Positions 34,807-43,851 of a stretch of DNA of 64,000 nt are shown here, one piece after another. The stretch spans positions 112,136 to 176,135 of the forward strand of contig NZ_FQUY01000003.1 in NCBI RefSeq assembly GCF_900129195.1, in the 5' to 3' direction. The notes beneath the pieces are model-generated. The model worked only from the letters and a program-made list of their open reading frames with translations. It searched no databases and was not told where the DNA came from. Source of the stretch: Desulforamulus putei DSM 12395. GTDB taxonomy: Bacteria > Bacillota > Desulfotomaculia > Desulfotomaculales > Desulfotomaculaceae. Both the position numbers and the translations under genes were made by a program. Positions within the stretch are counted from its first letter, which is position 1. The number at the start of each line of letters is the position of its first letter.

Positions 34807-35820
34807 ATGTCTGTCTTAAGGCCATTACAACCCCCTGACATTAAAAGAGCGACACCCCTGGATGAGGTGTTAAACTTACTGCCCCCGAACCTGCGGCAAA
34901 TGCTTAGTGAGTTACCGTTAGCCCTTAGAGAAACAGTGGAGGAAATTCGCATCCGGCAGGGGCGACCCTTGATGCTGGGCCTGGCCCAGGGCGATTGCTA
35001 TGTCACGGAAAAGGGGGAGCCTGCTTCCTGTGTGACCGACGCCTATGTGGTAAGCGCCGGCGATGTGGAAAGAGTCACCCAGCTGGTGAGCCGCAGTTCC
35101 CTCTATGCACTGGAAGAAGAACTGCGGAACGGTTTTATTACCCTGCCGGGGGGACACCGGGTGGGTATTACCGGGAAAGTGCTCACGGACCAGGGGGTGG
35201 TTAGAAATATTAAATACATTTCTGGTTTTAATGTTCGTATTTCTCGTGCCGTCAAGGGGGTGGCGGACAGGGTGTTGCCCTATCTTATTTCACCCGACGG
35301 CAGATTTTATCACACGGTGCTGGTGTCACCACCCCGCTGCGGCAAAACCACCCTGTTGAGGGACCTGGTGCGCAGGCTGAGCGAAGGAATCCCCGAACTG
35401 GGATTTCCGGGGGTCAATGTCGGGGTGGTGGACGAGCGTTCAGAAATTGCCGGCTGTTACCGCGGCATACCCCAGCGGGATATCGGCCCCCGTACCGATG
35501 TGCTGGATGCCTGCCCCAAAGCGGCGGGCATGATGATGCTGCTTCGTTCCATGGGGCCGGCGGTAATCGCCACCGACGAAATTGGCCGCCGGGAGGATGT
35601 GGCGGCCCTGGAGGAGGTCTTAAATGCCGGGGTGAAGGTCTTGACCACCGTGCACGGCGCCTCTCTGGAAGAACTGGCTGACCGCCCGGCCTTACAGTAT
35701 TTATTTAAAATAAAGGCCATCCAGCGGTTTGTTTTGTTGGGCAGATCAAAGGGTGTAGGAACGGTGGAGGACATTATTGACGGCCGCACCATGCGGTCGC
35801 TGGGGGTGAAAAAATGCTGA
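34807..35820 (+). CDS. spoIIIAA: Stage III sporulation protein AA (ATPase)
   Basis: SpoIIIAA is the secretion-type ATPase of the SpoIIIA-SpoIIQ channel, acting in the mother cell during engulfment. Walker A PPRCGKTT is at residues 165-172 and Walker B TDEIGRREDV at about 258, with a family N-terminal domain containing EEIRIRQGRPL. The 337-residue length is usual. ATG 34807 follows GGGAGGGGAC. It overlaps spoIIIAB by seven bases and heads the complete A-H operon. The operon is normally transcribed by sigma-E; the upstream region was not clear enough to place that promoter. Confidence 0.96.
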   Translation: MSVLRPLQPPDIKRATPLDEVLNLLPPNLRQMLSELPLALRETVEEIRIRQGRPLMLGLAQGDCYVTEKGEPASCVTDAYVVSAGDVERVTQLVSRSSLYALEEELRNGFITLPGGHRVGITGKVLTDQGVVRNIKYISGFNVRISRAVKGVADRVLPYLISPDGRFYHTVLVSPPRCGKTTLLRDLVRRLSEGIPELGFPGVNVGVVDERSEIAGCYRGIPQRDIGPRTDVLDACPKAAGMMMLLRSMGPAVIATDEIGRREDVAALEEVLNAGVKVLTTVHGASLEELADRPALQYLFKIKAIQRFVLLGRSKGVGTVEDIIDGRTMRSLGVKKC

Positions 35821-36332
35821 AATTTATAGGAGCGGCGGCAGTGGTACTTTCCTGCACGTTAATCGGCATGACCGTTGCAAGCAGTTACAGCCGGCGTCCC
35901 GGTGAGATCAGGTCCCTGCTGACCGCCCTGCAGATGTTGGAAACAGAGGTCTCCTACGGGGCCACTCCTCTGCCGGAGGCCCTGGCCTATGTGGCGGAAC
36001 GGTGTGACCCCAGGGTGGCCCTTTTGTTCAGCCGTACCGCCCAGGAACTGATGACCATGCGGGGCATCACTGCCAGGGAGGCCTGGGAGATGGCGCTGAA
36101 TGAATATTATCCCAGGTCGGCGCTGACCAAAACCGACCGGGCCATCCTATTGGAATTGGGGAACAGCCTGGGGATTTCTGACCGGGAGGACCAGGTGAAA
36201 CACCTGGTTCTGGCCAAGGAACAGCTGAAGCTGGAGCAGGCCAAGGCCGAGGAGGCCTCCCTGAAAAATACCAAAGTATATAACTACCTGGGTTTTCTGG
36301 GCGGTCTTACAATCGTACTGATCCTGATCTAG
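35814..36332 (+). CDS. spoIIIAB: Stage III sporulation protein AB
   Basis: SpoIIIAB resembles the GspF/PilC platform half of secretion systems. The 172-residue protein has an N-terminal membrane helix at about 4-22, a helical cytoplasmic part with RSLLTALQMLETEVSYGATPLPEAL (conserved in the family), and a C-terminal helix VYNYLGFLGGLTIVLILI. ATG 35814 overlaps the spoIIIAA stop. Presumed partner of the ATPase SpoIIIAA. Confidence 0.95.
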   Translation: MLKFIGAAAVVLSCTLIGMTVASSYSRRPGEIRSLLTALQMLETEVSYGATPLPEALAYVAERCDPRVALLFSRTAQELMTMRGITAREAWEMALNEYYPRSALTKTDRAILLELGNSLGISDREDQVKHLVLAKEQLKLEQAKAEEASLKNTKVYNYLGFLGGLTIVLILI

Positions 36333-36349
36333 GAAAGGGGAAGAAAATC

Positions 36350-36550
36350 ATGGGGAATATCGACTTGATCTTTAAGATTGCCGGCGTGGGGCTGTTAACC
36401 GCCGTATTAAGCACCTTGCTGAAGGAGTATAAAAAGGACGACTATGCCGTCCTGGCCACCCTAGGCGGCCTGACCGTGGTTTTGTTCTGGGTGGTGCAGC
36501 TCCTGGGAAACCTGTTTGACCAGGTTAAATCGGTGTTCAAACTTTTCTAA
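36350..36550 (+). CDS. spoIIIAC: Stage III sporulation protein AC
   Basis: This 66-residue membrane protein has two hydrophobic helices (about 8-24 and 36-58) separated by the polar KEYKKDDYA loop, the canonical SpoIIIAC form. A ribosome site GGAAAGGGGAAG precedes the ATG. It lies between spoIIIAB and spoIIIAD with short spacers, and forms part of the channel membrane base with AD and AE. Confidence 0.95.
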   Translation: MGNIDLIFKIAGVGLLTAVLSTLLKEYKKDDYAVLATLGGLTVVLFWVVQLLGNLFDQVKSVFKLF

Positions 36551-36583
36551 GTCCTGATGTTAAGCAGGTGAGGTGTCAGGGGT

Positions 36584-36970
36584 ATGGATATTTTACAAAT
36601 CGTAGGACTTGGTTTGGTGGTATGTGTCTTGGCCATCATTCTGCGCCAGCAAAAGCCGCCCATGGCCACATTACTGACCATGACAGCAGGAGTCATCATT
36701 TTCTTTATCATGATGCCTCAAATTACGGGTGTGTTTAATATTCTGAGGGATCTGGCCGGCCAGGCCAATATCAGTATGGTATACATGGGGACCATTTTGA
36801 AAATCGCGGGGATTGCCTATATTGCCGACTTTGGTTCCCAAATCTGCCGGGATGCCGGTGAGAATGCCCTGGCATCCAAGATTGAATTTGCGGCCAAAAT
36901 TATTGTGCTGGTGATGGCGGTACCCATCATTGTTGCGGTATTACAGTCACTGATAAAACTGGTGCCTTAA
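36584..36970 (+). CDS. spoIIIAD: Stage III sporulation protein AD
   Basis: This 128-residue polytopic protein has three to four hydrophobic helices and is paralogous to SpoIIIAC in its first half (MDILQIVGLGLVVCVLAIILRQQKP). The MVYMGTILKIAGIAYIADFGSQICRDAGE segment is strongly conserved in the family. GCAGGTGAGGTG lies upstream. Its stop is two bases from the spoIIIAE start. Confidence 0.95.
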   Translation: MDILQIVGLGLVVCVLAIILRQQKPPMATLLTMTAGVIIFFIMMPQITGVFNILRDLAGQANISMVYMGTILKIAGIAYIADFGSQICRDAGENALASKIEFAAKIIVLVMAVPIIVAVLQSLIKLVP

Positions 36971-36971
36971 G

Positions 36972-38153
36972 GTGGGGAGAAGGTTGCCCAAAATAATTTG
37001 TACGCTGTTGTTAATTTGTTTGTTCTTATCCCCGGTTCCCGTGCAGGCGGCGCCTGAACCGCAGGGCGTAAGTCCCGAAGGACAACTGAACGAACTGGAG
37101 ATGGGTAAACTGGAGGAGTTCGTGGAACACTTGAACTCCGAAATCGAGGGAGCGGTTCCGGAACTGAAGTTTAAGGAACTGGTTGTTCAACTGGTGAAGG
37201 GGAATTTTGACTGGCAGGTTACCGACATTTTTACGGGACTGTTTAAATTCTTCTTTAAAGAAGTGGTGGCCAACGCATCGCTGCTGGGGAAGCTGGTGGT
37301 GCTGGCAGTGATCTGTGCGGTGCTGCAAAATTTAATGTCTTCCTTTGAAAAGGGCACCACAGGGAAATTAGCCTATGCCGTCAGTTACATGGTGTTGATC
37401 AGCCTGGCAGTGGGTACCTTTACCCTGGCAGTCAATACCGGTCGGGAAGCGGTGGACAACATGGTTCACTTCATGCAGGCCCTGCTTCCCCTGTTGTTGA
37501 CCCTGCTGGCGGCCATGGGCGGGGTTGCTTCGACGGCCATCTTTCATCCCATCATTTTCGGTTCTATTACCGCCATCGGCACAATTATAAAAATCATTGT
37601 TTTTCCTTTAATCTTCTTTTCGGCGGTTTTGACCATCTTAAGCAACCTGTCGGAGAGATTTCAGGTATCCCGCCTGGCGGATTTAATGAAAACGGTGGCC
37701 ATGGGTGTGCTGGGATTATGCTCCACCGTTTTCCTTGGTATTCTGGCCATTAAAGGGGTTGCCGGTTCGGTGACCGACGGGGTGGCCATCCGGACGGCCA
37801 AATTTGCCACAGACGCCTTTATCCCGGTGGTGGGCGGGATGTTCTCGGATGCGCTGGATGCCGTGATCGGGTCTTCCCTGTTAATTAAAAATGCCGTAGG
37901 GATGGCCGGTGTCATTATCATCTTTGTCTTAACCATCTTACCCATGCTGAAGATTTTTGCAGTGGCCTTTGTGTACAAACTGGCGGGCGCCCTCATTCAA
38001 CCGGTGGGTGACAAGCAGATGGCAGACTGCCTCACCGGTTTGGGCAAGAGTTTGATCAGTATCTTTGCTGCGGTGGCTACGGTGGGATTGCTGTTTTTCT
38101 TTGCCATCACCATCGTGGTGGGAATGGGCGATTTGATGACCATGCTGCGTTAA
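36972..38153 (+). CDS. spoIIIAE: Stage III sporulation protein AE
   Basis: This is the large membrane component of the SpoIIIA complex, 393 aa. A hydrophobic signal-like segment (about residues 6-26) is followed by an extracytoplasmic stretch with ELKFKELVVQLVKGNFDWQV. From residue 90 to the end at least six membrane helices follow, including ALLPLLLTLLAAMGGVASTAIFHPII, which is highly conserved. GTG 36972 is taken as the start; TTG 36984 is an alternative giving four fewer residues. The gene follows spoIIIAD by one base. Confidence 0.93.
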   Translation: MGRRLPKIICTLLLICLFLSPVPVQAAPEPQGVSPEGQLNELEMGKLEEFVEHLNSEIEGAVPELKFKELVVQLVKGNFDWQVTDIFTGLFKFFFKEVVANASLLGKLVVLAVICAVLQNLMSSFEKGTTGKLAYAVSYMVLISLAVGTFTLAVNTGREAVDNMVHFMQALLPLLLTLLAAMGGVASTAIFHPIIFGSITAIGTIIKIIVFPLIFFSAVLTILSNLSERFQVSRLADLMKTVAMGVLGLCSTVFLGILAIKGVAGSVTDGVAIRTAKFATDAFIPVVGGMFSDALDAVIGSSLLIKNAVGMAGVIIIFVLTILPMLKIFAVAFVYKLAGALIQPVGDKQMADCLTGLGKSLISIFAAVATVGLLFFFAITIVVGMGDLMTMLR

Positions 38154-38162
38154 GGAAAGGTG

Positions 38163-38795
38163 ATGACGGGTTTGGAAATTATCAAGACACTGGTACAGGT
38201 TTTAGTCATCATCATCGTGCTGGCGGTGTTTTTGGAAATGCTACTGCCCAGCAGCCAAATGCATGCTTATGTGAAGATGGTTATGGGGCTGCTGGTGATT
38301 GTGGTGGTGTTGGAAGCCGGGGCCAACCTGGTCCGGCAGGATTTTAAGTTTGCATTGCCGGCCCTCAACCAAAACGCACAGGGTCCTTCCCTGGAAAACA
38401 TTATGGCCGAGGGACAGAAGCTGGGCGATAAACAAAAGGAACGGGCTGCGGCGGAATACCGGCAGGGACTGGAGAAGCAGGTGCTGGCCCTGGCCAGGCT
38501 GCAAAACAACCTGAACGTGACCGGGGTGCAAGTAAAAATTTCCGATCATGCGGGAAACCAGGATTATGGCCGGTTAACCGGCATTATTCTGGAGATTTCC
38601 CCCGAACCTGCCCGGGACAGTTCAACAACGGTGCAAAGGGTAAAACCTGTGGAAGTAACCCTAGAAGCCAACAGTACCCCGGATAAAACCCCGGAGGCTG
38701 CCCTGACCAACAGTGAGCAAGCCCGCCGGCTGGCCCAAACGGTGGCAAATTTTTATAACATACCGGTGGATCAGGTGCGAGTAGTGGAAAAATAA
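38163..38795 (+). CDS. spoIIIAF: Stage III sporulation protein AF
   Basis: SpoIIIAF has two N-terminal helices (about residues 5-26 and 34-55), then a soluble ring-building-like domain. The KMVMGLLVIVVVLE motif in the second helix is typical. The C-terminal part ends with PVDQVRVVEK, as in ring-forming SpoIIIAF/AG/AH proteins. ATG 38163 follows AAGGAAAG; a GTG directly before it would add one residue. The product is 210 aa. A 155-base repeat-bearing spacer follows, unusual within this operon. Confidence 0.93.
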   Translation: MTGLEIIKTLVQVLVIIIVLAVFLEMLLPSSQMHAYVKMVMGLLVIVVVLEAGANLVRQDFKFALPALNQNAQGPSLENIMAEGQKLGDKQKERAAAEYRQGLEKQVLALARLQNNLNVTGVQVKISDHAGNQDYGRLTGIILEISPEPARDSSTTVQRVKPVEVTLEANSTPDKTPEAALTNSEQARRLAQTVANFYNIPVDQVRVVEK

Positions 38796-38940
38796 GCTGT
38801 CAGCCTTCAGCCATCAGCTATTAATTTCTAAAGCTTGGCAGCCTAAAACATAAACTGCTGGTGGTTAAAGGCGGGCAAGTTAGAACAAAATCAATCCCCG
38901 GAAGCCGACAGTTGAGGGCTGAAGGCCGATGGCTAAAAGG
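38796..38940 (+). repeat. Inverted repeat between spoIIIAF and spoIIIAG
   Basis: The left end CAGCCTTCAGCCATCAGC and the right end GGGCTGAAGGCCGATGGCT share GCCTTCAGCC in inverted orientation around about 100 bases. The same words (TCAGCCTTCAGC and GATGGCTAAAA) flank the heptamer array at 48123-48327. It looks like a dispersed repeat inserted in the operon, ending just before the spoIIIAG ribosome site AAGGAGGG. Confidence 0.65.
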
Positions 38941-38950
38941 AGGGTTTTCT

Positions 38951-39574
38951 ATGAGCTGGTTAAAAAACCTGGTAGGAGACGGAGAAGCGGGCGGGCCGAA
39001 GAAGGAACAAATGAAAAAAATAAAGCTGATGGCTGCCGCTGCTGTGGTGGGAATTGGTTTGCTTTTCCTGGGCGGACTGGGCGATGACAAACCTGACCGG
39101 ACGCCTCCCCCGGTTAAAGAAAAGGCAGCGGCAAATGAAAACCGGAGCAACCCGGCCAGGACGGCTATGGCCTCGGAAGAGGAGTACCTGTCCCAGAGGT
39201 TATGCCAGATGCTGGAACAGGTGGAGGGAGCGGGTAAAGTAAAGGTTACGGTAAGGCTGCAAAATTCCACCCGCACCGAATATGCCATCAATACGACCAC
39301 CGGCAAGAAGACCACCCAGGAGAAAGACCAGTCCGGCGGCACCAGAGTTCTCACGGAGGACACTGACAGCGGGCAACTGGTGCTGGTCACCCGTAACGGT
39401 GAAGAAACCCCGGTGATGAGCAGGGAAGTGGCGCCCACAGTAGCGGGGGTGCTGGTGGTGGCAGACGGCGCCGGTGACCCCGCGGTGAAGGCCCGGTTGT
39501 TCAGAGCAACCCAGGTGGCTCTGGGGGTAGAACCCCAGAAGGTCATTGTGATGGCCAGAAAGGCAGGTGAATAA
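38951..39574 (+). CDS. spoIIIAG: Stage III sporulation protein AG
   Basis: SpoIIIAG forms a large ring in the intermembrane space between mother cell and forespore. The 207-residue product has an N-terminal polar segment, a membrane helix at about 22-40, a Pro/Lys-rich linker and the ring-building domain with LEQVEGAGKVKVTVRLQNS, then TPVMSREVAPTVAGVLVVADGA and the VKARLFRATQVALGVEPQKVIV end. ATG 38951 follows AAGGAGGGTTTTCT. Longer frames upstream run into the repeat and are not conserved. Confidence 0.95.
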   Translation: MSWLKNLVGDGEAGGPKKEQMKKIKLMAAAAVVGIGLLFLGGLGDDKPDRTPPPVKEKAAANENRSNPARTAMASEEEYLSQRLCQMLEQVEGAGKVKVTVRLQNSTRTEYAINTTTGKKTTQEKDQSGGTRVLTEDTDSGQLVLVTRNGEETPVMSREVAPTVAGVLVVADGAGDPAVKARLFRATQVALGVEPQKVIVMARKAGE

Positions 39575-39575
39575 T

Positions 39576-40226
39576 ATGTCCAAACGATTTTGGTTCCTCG
39601 GGTTGTTAACAATCCTGGGCATCACCCTGCTGGCCGTAGGTTACAGGGGGATCGGTGAAATTAAAAATGCTGTCAAAATGAACAACCCACAGGCGATCCG
39701 GGAAAGCCCCCGGAACAATGCAACGGCTTCCCATGGAAAGCAGGAATCAGCGCCGGAAAAAGTCCAAAATACTGCCGGAGACAACATCATTAAGCCGGAC
39801 AGCACTCCTTCCGGCAATGCCGTGCAGGTTGAGCAGGGGGAAACAGGAAGCCGGGTTGACGATGTTATGCAAGAGGGAAGCGGCTTCTTTGTGGAATACC
39901 GGTTAGAAAGGGAAAGAAGCCGGGGGCATCAAATTGAAATTGCCAGAGAAATTATTAATAATACCAACTCCGACCCGGACATTCGGAAAAAAGCCCAGGA
40001 GCAGTTGTATTTGATCAGCAATAATTTGCAAAAAGAACTAGAAGTAGAAAGCCTCATCCGGGCCAAGGGATACAAGGATGCGGTGGTGTTTCTTGAGGGC
40101 AAGACCGTAACCGTGGTCATTCAGTCAAAGGACATGAACCAGGAGGACGCCATTAAGATTACCGATCTGGTGTCTCGCAGCACCCAGGTCAGTCCGCAAA
40201 ACATTGTGATTATACCAAAATATTAA
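39576..40226 (+). CDS. spoIIIAH: Stage III sporulation protein AH
   Basis: SpoIIIAH is the mother-cell partner of forespore SpoIIQ. The 216-residue protein has an N-terminal membrane helix at about 5-22, a long low-complexity linker and a YscJ/FliF-like ring-building domain beginning at about residue 95 with FFVEYRLERERSRGHQIEIAREIINN, and ending VSRSTQVSPQNIVIIPKY. ATG 39576 follows GGCAGGTG; a GTG three codons upstream is possible. It is the last spoIIIA gene. Confidence 0.95.
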   Translation: MSKRFWFLGLLTILGITLLAVGYRGIGEIKNAVKMNNPQAIRESPRNNATASHGKQESAPEKVQNTAGDNIIKPDSTPSGNAVQVEQGETGSRVDDVMQEGSGFFVEYRLERERSRGHQIEIAREIINNTNSDPDIRKKAQEQLYLISNNLQKELEVESLIRAKGYKDAVVFLEGKTVTVVIQSKDMNQEDAIKITDLVSRSTQVSPQNIVIIPKY

Positions 40227-40466
40227 GTGTAAGCGATGGGACGAGCTTTTCCTACTAAGTGGTATCTTAGTGGTATCTTAGCCCTCATCTCAACGTCATG
40301 GCCGAATGGAAAAAGTTTGTACAAAAAGCAAAATTAAAGCAGGCTTTTCGCCAAGATCGTAGAAATATTGTATACTTGTTGTTGCTTGGTAGCCAAACCT
40401 CCACTCCTTCTATATAATTTATATTGTAACTAAATTCAATCTTTTTTACAGCAACTGACGGACCCG
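40227..40466 (+). other. Non-coding stretch upstream of the carboxylase genes
   Basis: No gene is visible. It holds a direct repeat, AGTGGTATCTT twice at about 40258-40280, and a possible -10 TATACT near 40373, for which I found no convincing -35. Nothing more was recognised. Confidence 0.5.
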
Positions 40467-40503
40467 CTCAGGTTGTTTGGTTTTACAATAACCTGAGTTT
40501 TCT
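40467..40503 (+). terminator. Terminator-like hairpin in the leader of the carboxyltransferase gene
   Basis: CTCAGGTT (40467-40474) pairs perfectly with AACCTGAG (40490-40497), followed by TTTTCT. It ends only 28 bases before the ATG at 40531, so it may serve as a leader attenuator rather than the end of the spoIIIA operon. Confidence 0.65.
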
Positions 40504-40530
40504 GTTGTTTATTTTGGGGGAGGAGGAACT

Positions 40531-42420
40531 ATGACACATCGGGTAAAAATCACCGACACAACCCTGAGGGACGGACACCAAAGCCTGTGGGCGACCCGGA
40601 TGGCAACCGAAGATATGTTGCCCATCCTGGAAAAACTGGATCAAATGGGTTACCACTCCCTGGAGGTTTGGGGCGGGGCAACCTTTGATGTCTGCCTGCG
40701 CTTTCTTAATGAGGACCCATGGGAGCGTCTCCGGTTGATTAAAAAGCATGTCAAAAACACCCCTCTGCAGATGCTGCTACGGGGGCAGTCCCTGCTGGGC
40801 TATATGCATTATCCCGATGACGTACTGGAAGCCTTTATTCATAAAACCGTAGAAAACGGCATGGATATCATCCGGATATTTGATGCCTTGAACGATATCC
40901 GCAATATGGAAAAGGCCCTGCAGGTTACCAAGCGGGCCGGGGCCCATGCCCAGGCCACTGTGGTCTACACCGTCAGCCCGGTTCACACCACCCAGCATTA
41001 CCTGGAAACCGCCCTGCGTTTGGAGGAAATGGGTGCCGACTCCATTTGTATCAAGGACATGGCCGGTCTTTTAGCGCCCTTTAAAGCTTACGAACTGGTC
41101 AAACTGTTTAAAGCTCACTTGAGTGTTCCTGTGCAGCTGCACTGTCACTACATCGGCGGCATGGCCTTAGGGGCCTACCTCAAAGCGGCGGAAGCCGGCG
41201 TGGATGTGGTGGATACTGCCTCGGTACCCCTGGCCTTTGGCGCCTCTCAACCTCCCGTTGAGACCGTTGTACGGGCCCTTAAGGGAACCCCCTATGATAC
41301 AGGTTTAAGCATCAAGGCCCTGTTTGAAGTTGCCCAATATTTTGAAGACCTGCGGAAAGAATTGGGACAGCAACGCGGTGTGACCCGCATTAGCGACATG
41401 CGGGTGTTTGAACACCAGGTGCCCGGCGGCATGATTTCCAACCTGGTATCCCAGCTGGAAGAACAAAAGGCCCTGCACCGGTTGGACGAAGTCCTGGAGG
41501 AGATCCCCCGGGTGAGGGAGGAACTGGGCTTCCCGCCGCTGGTGACGCCCACCAGCCAGATTGTTGGCACCCAGGCGGTATTAAACGTGCTCACCGGCCA
41601 GCGTTACAAGCTGATTCCCGGTGAAGTAAAACTGTATGTCCAGGGGTATTACGGCCGGCCGCCGGCTACCATTGATCCGGCCATCAGTCGTAAAGTGCTG
41701 GGAGACAAGGAGCCCATCACCTGCCGCCCTGCCGACTTGCTGGAACCAAAATTGGATAAACTAAGAGAAGAAATTAAGGATTTGGCCATTAGCCAGGAGG
41801 ATGTGCTGACCTATGCCATGTTCCCCCAGGTGGCCCGCAAGTTTTTTGAGGCCCGGCGAAGGGGAGAAACCGGTCCCCACCGGAAGGCTGCATCCATCAA
41901 GTCGGGATCACCTGCTGACGCTAGTGGCACCAAGCGTACCAAGGAGGCCAAAAACGTGAACCTTAACGAATTAAAAGAACTGATTAAGGTACTTGACCAA
42001 ACGGATATTACTGAAATAGATTTGGAAAGTGACGGGGTTAAAGTGTCCATCCGCAAGGGTGGCAAGGTATCCGCTTCTGTGACAACTCCGGCGGCTGCGC
42101 CTGCAGCAGAGGCTCAGGTTGTAGAAACCGTTAAAACTCCGGAGGTTCCGGCAGCGGCTCCCGCTCAGCCGGCGGCAGGGCTGGTTCCGGTTACCGCGCC
42201 CATGGTGGGAACCTTTTACCGGGCCCCGGCTCCGGACGCCGATCCCTTTGTGCAGGTGGGGGATGTTGTGCAGCCGGGTCAGACCCTGTGTATCATTGAA
42301 GCCATGAAATTAATGAATGAAATCGAAGCGGAAATAGCCGGCGAAATCGTAGAAATCCTGGTGGAAAACGGTCAGCCCGTGGAATACGGACAGAAATTGT
42401 TCTTGATCAAAAAGAAGTAG
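40531..42420 (+). CDS. Pyruvate/oxaloacetate carboxyltransferase fused to a biotin carboxyl carrier domain
   Basis: This 629-residue protein probably transfers CO2 between carboxybiotin and pyruvate (pyruvate carboxylase subunit B or oxaloacetate decarboxylase alpha). Residues 1-300 form the TIM barrel with [17 protein letters not shown] (metal and substrate ligands), LCHY-type [13 protein letters not shown] and the carbamylated-Lys motif [17 protein letters not shown] conserved domain follows to about residue 455. Residues 476-629 are a complete AccB-like carrier with [19 protein letters not shown] at its start and biotinyl Lys593 in EAMKLMNE. A ribosome site and GTG at the junction suggest the carrier is also made alone. 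Biotin carboxylase follows 9 bases later. Anaplerotic carboxylation is more likely than Na+ pumping, as no beta or gamma subunits are seen. Confidence 0.9.
   Translation: MTHRVKITDTTLRDGHQSLWATRMATEDMLPILEKLDQMGYHSLEVWGGATFDVCLRFLNEDPWERLRLIKKHVKNTPLQMLLRGQSLLGYMHYPDDVLEAFIHKTVENGMDIIRIFDALNDIRNMEKALQVTKRAGAHAQATVVYTVSPVHTTQHYLETALRLEEMGADSICIKDMAGLLAPFKAYELVKLFKAHLSVPVQLHCHYIGGMALGAYLKAAEAGVDVVDTASVPLAFGASQPPVETVVRALKGTPYDTGLSIKALFEVAQYFEDLRKELGQQRGVTRISDMRVFEHQVPGGMISNLVSQLEEQKALHRLDEVLEEIPRVREELGFPPLVTPTSQIVGTQAVLNVLTGQRYKLIPGEVKLYVQGYYGRPPATIDPAISRKVLGDKEPITCRPADLLEPKLDKLREEIKDLAISQEDVLTYAMFPQVARKFFEARRRGETGPHRKAASIKSGSPADASGTKRTKEAKNVNLNELKELIKVLDQTDITEIDLESDGVKVSIRKGGKVSASVTTPAAAPAAEAQVVETVKTPEVPAAAPAQPAAGLVPVTAPMVGTFYRAPAPDADPFVQVGDVVQPGQTLCIIEAMKLMNEIEAEIAGEIVEILVENGQPVEYGQKLFLIKKK
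41941..41958 (+). promoter_or_regulatory. accB: Internal ribosome site and GTG start for a free AccB-like protein
   Basis: AAGGAGG (41941-41947) is followed after 8 bases by an in-frame GTG (41956). Starting there gives a 154-residue protein, MNLNELKEL to the stop at 42420, which is the full normal length of a stand-alone acetyl-CoA carboxylase BCCP. This is either a relic of two fused genes or a working nested start. Confidence 0.6.
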
Positions 42421-42429
42421 GGAGAGCGC

Positions 42430-43779
42430 ATGTTTAAAAAAATACTGATCGCCAACCGGGGTGAAATCGCCCTGAGAATTATCCGTGCCTGTCAGGAGTT
42501 AGGCATTAAGACGGTGATGGTATATTCCGAGGCGGACAGGGACAGTTTGCCTGTTCGCCTGGCTGATGAAGCCTACTGCATCGGGCCGGCTCCCTCGGGC
42601 AAGAGTTACTTAAATATTACCAATATCATCAGTGCAGCGGAAGTTTCCGGGGCGGATGCAATCCATCCAGGTTACGGCTTTTTGGCGGAAAATCACAACT
42701 TTGCCATGATTTGCGAGGATTGCGGCATTACCTTTATCGGCCCTTCCCCCCATGCCATTGAATACATGGGGAATAAAGCCCTGGCCCGCAGGACCATGAT
42801 AGAGGCCGGCGTACCGGTGGTACCCGGTTCCGAAGGCGCCGTTAAGGACGATGAGGAGGCCGTTGCCATTGCCAGGGAAATTGGCTACCCGGTTTTAATC
42901 AAGGCTTCCGCCGGCGGCGGCGGTCGTGGTATGCGGGTGGCCCACAGTGAAGAGGACTTGCTGAAGGCCATCAACACCGCCAGGAACGAAGCCCAGGCAG
43001 CCTTTGGCAACGGAGACGTTTATTTGGAGAAATATGTGGAAGAACCACGCCATATTGAAATCCAGGTCCTGGGGGACAAAGAGGGGAACCTGGTCTACCT
43101 GGGAGAGCGGGACTGCTCTGTGCAGCGGCGCAACCAGAAGGTCATTGAAGAGGCCCCTTCGGTGGCCTTAACCCCGTCTCTCCGTCGCAAAATGGGTGAA
43201 ACGGCCATTAAAGCAGCCAAAGCGGTGGGCTATTACAATGCGGGAACCGTTGAGTTTCTGCTGGACAAACATAACAAGTTCTATTTTATTGAAATGAATA
43301 CCCGCATTCAGGTGGAGCACCCGGTCACCGAACTGATCACCGGGATTGATCTCATAAAAGAGCAGATCCGCATCGCCGCCGGGGAGCCCCTGGGCTATGG
43401 CCAGCATGATATTCGCATTGACGGCTGGGCCATTGAATGCCGCATCAATGCGGAAGACCCGGATAAAAACTTTATGCCCCACCCCGGCACCATCACGCTG
43501 TATCATCCTCCCGGCGGACCCGGTGTAAGGGTGGACAGCGCCGCCTTTACGGGCTATGTCATACCACCCTATTATGATTCGATGATTGGCAAGTTAATTG
43601 TATGGGGTAGGGACCGGGACGAGGCCATTCGGAGAATGCAAAGGGCTTTGGACGAATTTGTGGTGGAAGGAATCCCCACCACCATTCCCTTCCACAAGAA
43701 GGTCCTTAACAATGCCTTTTTCCGCCGGGGCGAAGTCTACACCAACTTTATCCAGAGACGAATTTTACCGGAGCCGTAA
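42430..43779 (+). CDS. accC: Biotin carboxylase subunit (AccC/PycA)
   Basis: This ATP-dependent enzyme carboxylates the biotin on the carrier domain of the preceding product. The 449-residue length is that of AccC. Motifs are [18 protein letters not shown] at the start, [10 protein letters not shown], the Gly-rich ATP loop [32 protein letters not shown] with the catalytic residues, and [17 protein letters not shown] 42430 follows GGGAGAGC. Together with the upstream fusion it makes a two-gene pyruvate carboxylase. If the nested carrier is made, it could also feed acetyl-CoA carboxylase, whose transferase genes are not in the window. Confidence 0.95.
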   Translation: MFKKILIANRGEIALRIIRACQELGIKTVMVYSEADRDSLPVRLADEAYCIGPAPSGKSYLNITNIISAAEVSGADAIHPGYGFLAENHNFAMICEDCGITFIGPSPHAIEYMGNKALARRTMIEAGVPVVPGSEGAVKDDEEAVAIAREIGYPVLIKASAGGGGRGMRVAHSEEDLLKAINTARNEAQAAFGNGDVYLEKYVEEPRHIEIQVLGDKEGNLVYLGERDCSVQRRNQKVIEEAPSVALTPSLRRKMGETAIKAAKAVGYYNAGTVEFLLDKHNKFYFIEMNTRIQVEHPVTELITGIDLIKEQIRIAAGEPLGYGQHDIRIDGWAIECRINAEDPDKNFMPHPGTITLYHPPGGPGVRVDSAAFTGYVIPPYYDSMIGKLIVWGRDRDEAIRRMQRALDEFVVEGIPTTIPFHKKVLNNAFFRRGEVYTNFIQRRILPEP

Positions 43780-43785
43780 CCCGGG

Positions 43786-43815
43786 TTGCTGTGTATTGCC
43801 AGAATATGTTATAAT
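43786..43815 (+). promoter_or_regulatory. Putative sigma-A promoter for the Asp23 gene
   Basis: TTGCTG (43786-43791) and perfect TATAAT (43810-43815) lie 18 bases apart, 37 bases before the Asp23-family ATG. Confidence 0.55.
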
Positions 43816-43851
43816 GCACATGGAAGTTAATGGATCATTTGGAGGTGTACC

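Noticed and set aside
36972..38153. Secretion-system gene cluster other than sporulation
   Set aside because: ATPase, platform and ring-like genes recall type III secretion, but the eight-gene order and motifs are those of spoIIIA.
38861..38950. Upstream extension of spoIIIAG by 30 residues
   Set aside because: The added codons lie in the inverted repeat, and AAGGAGGG just before ATG 38951 marks the start.
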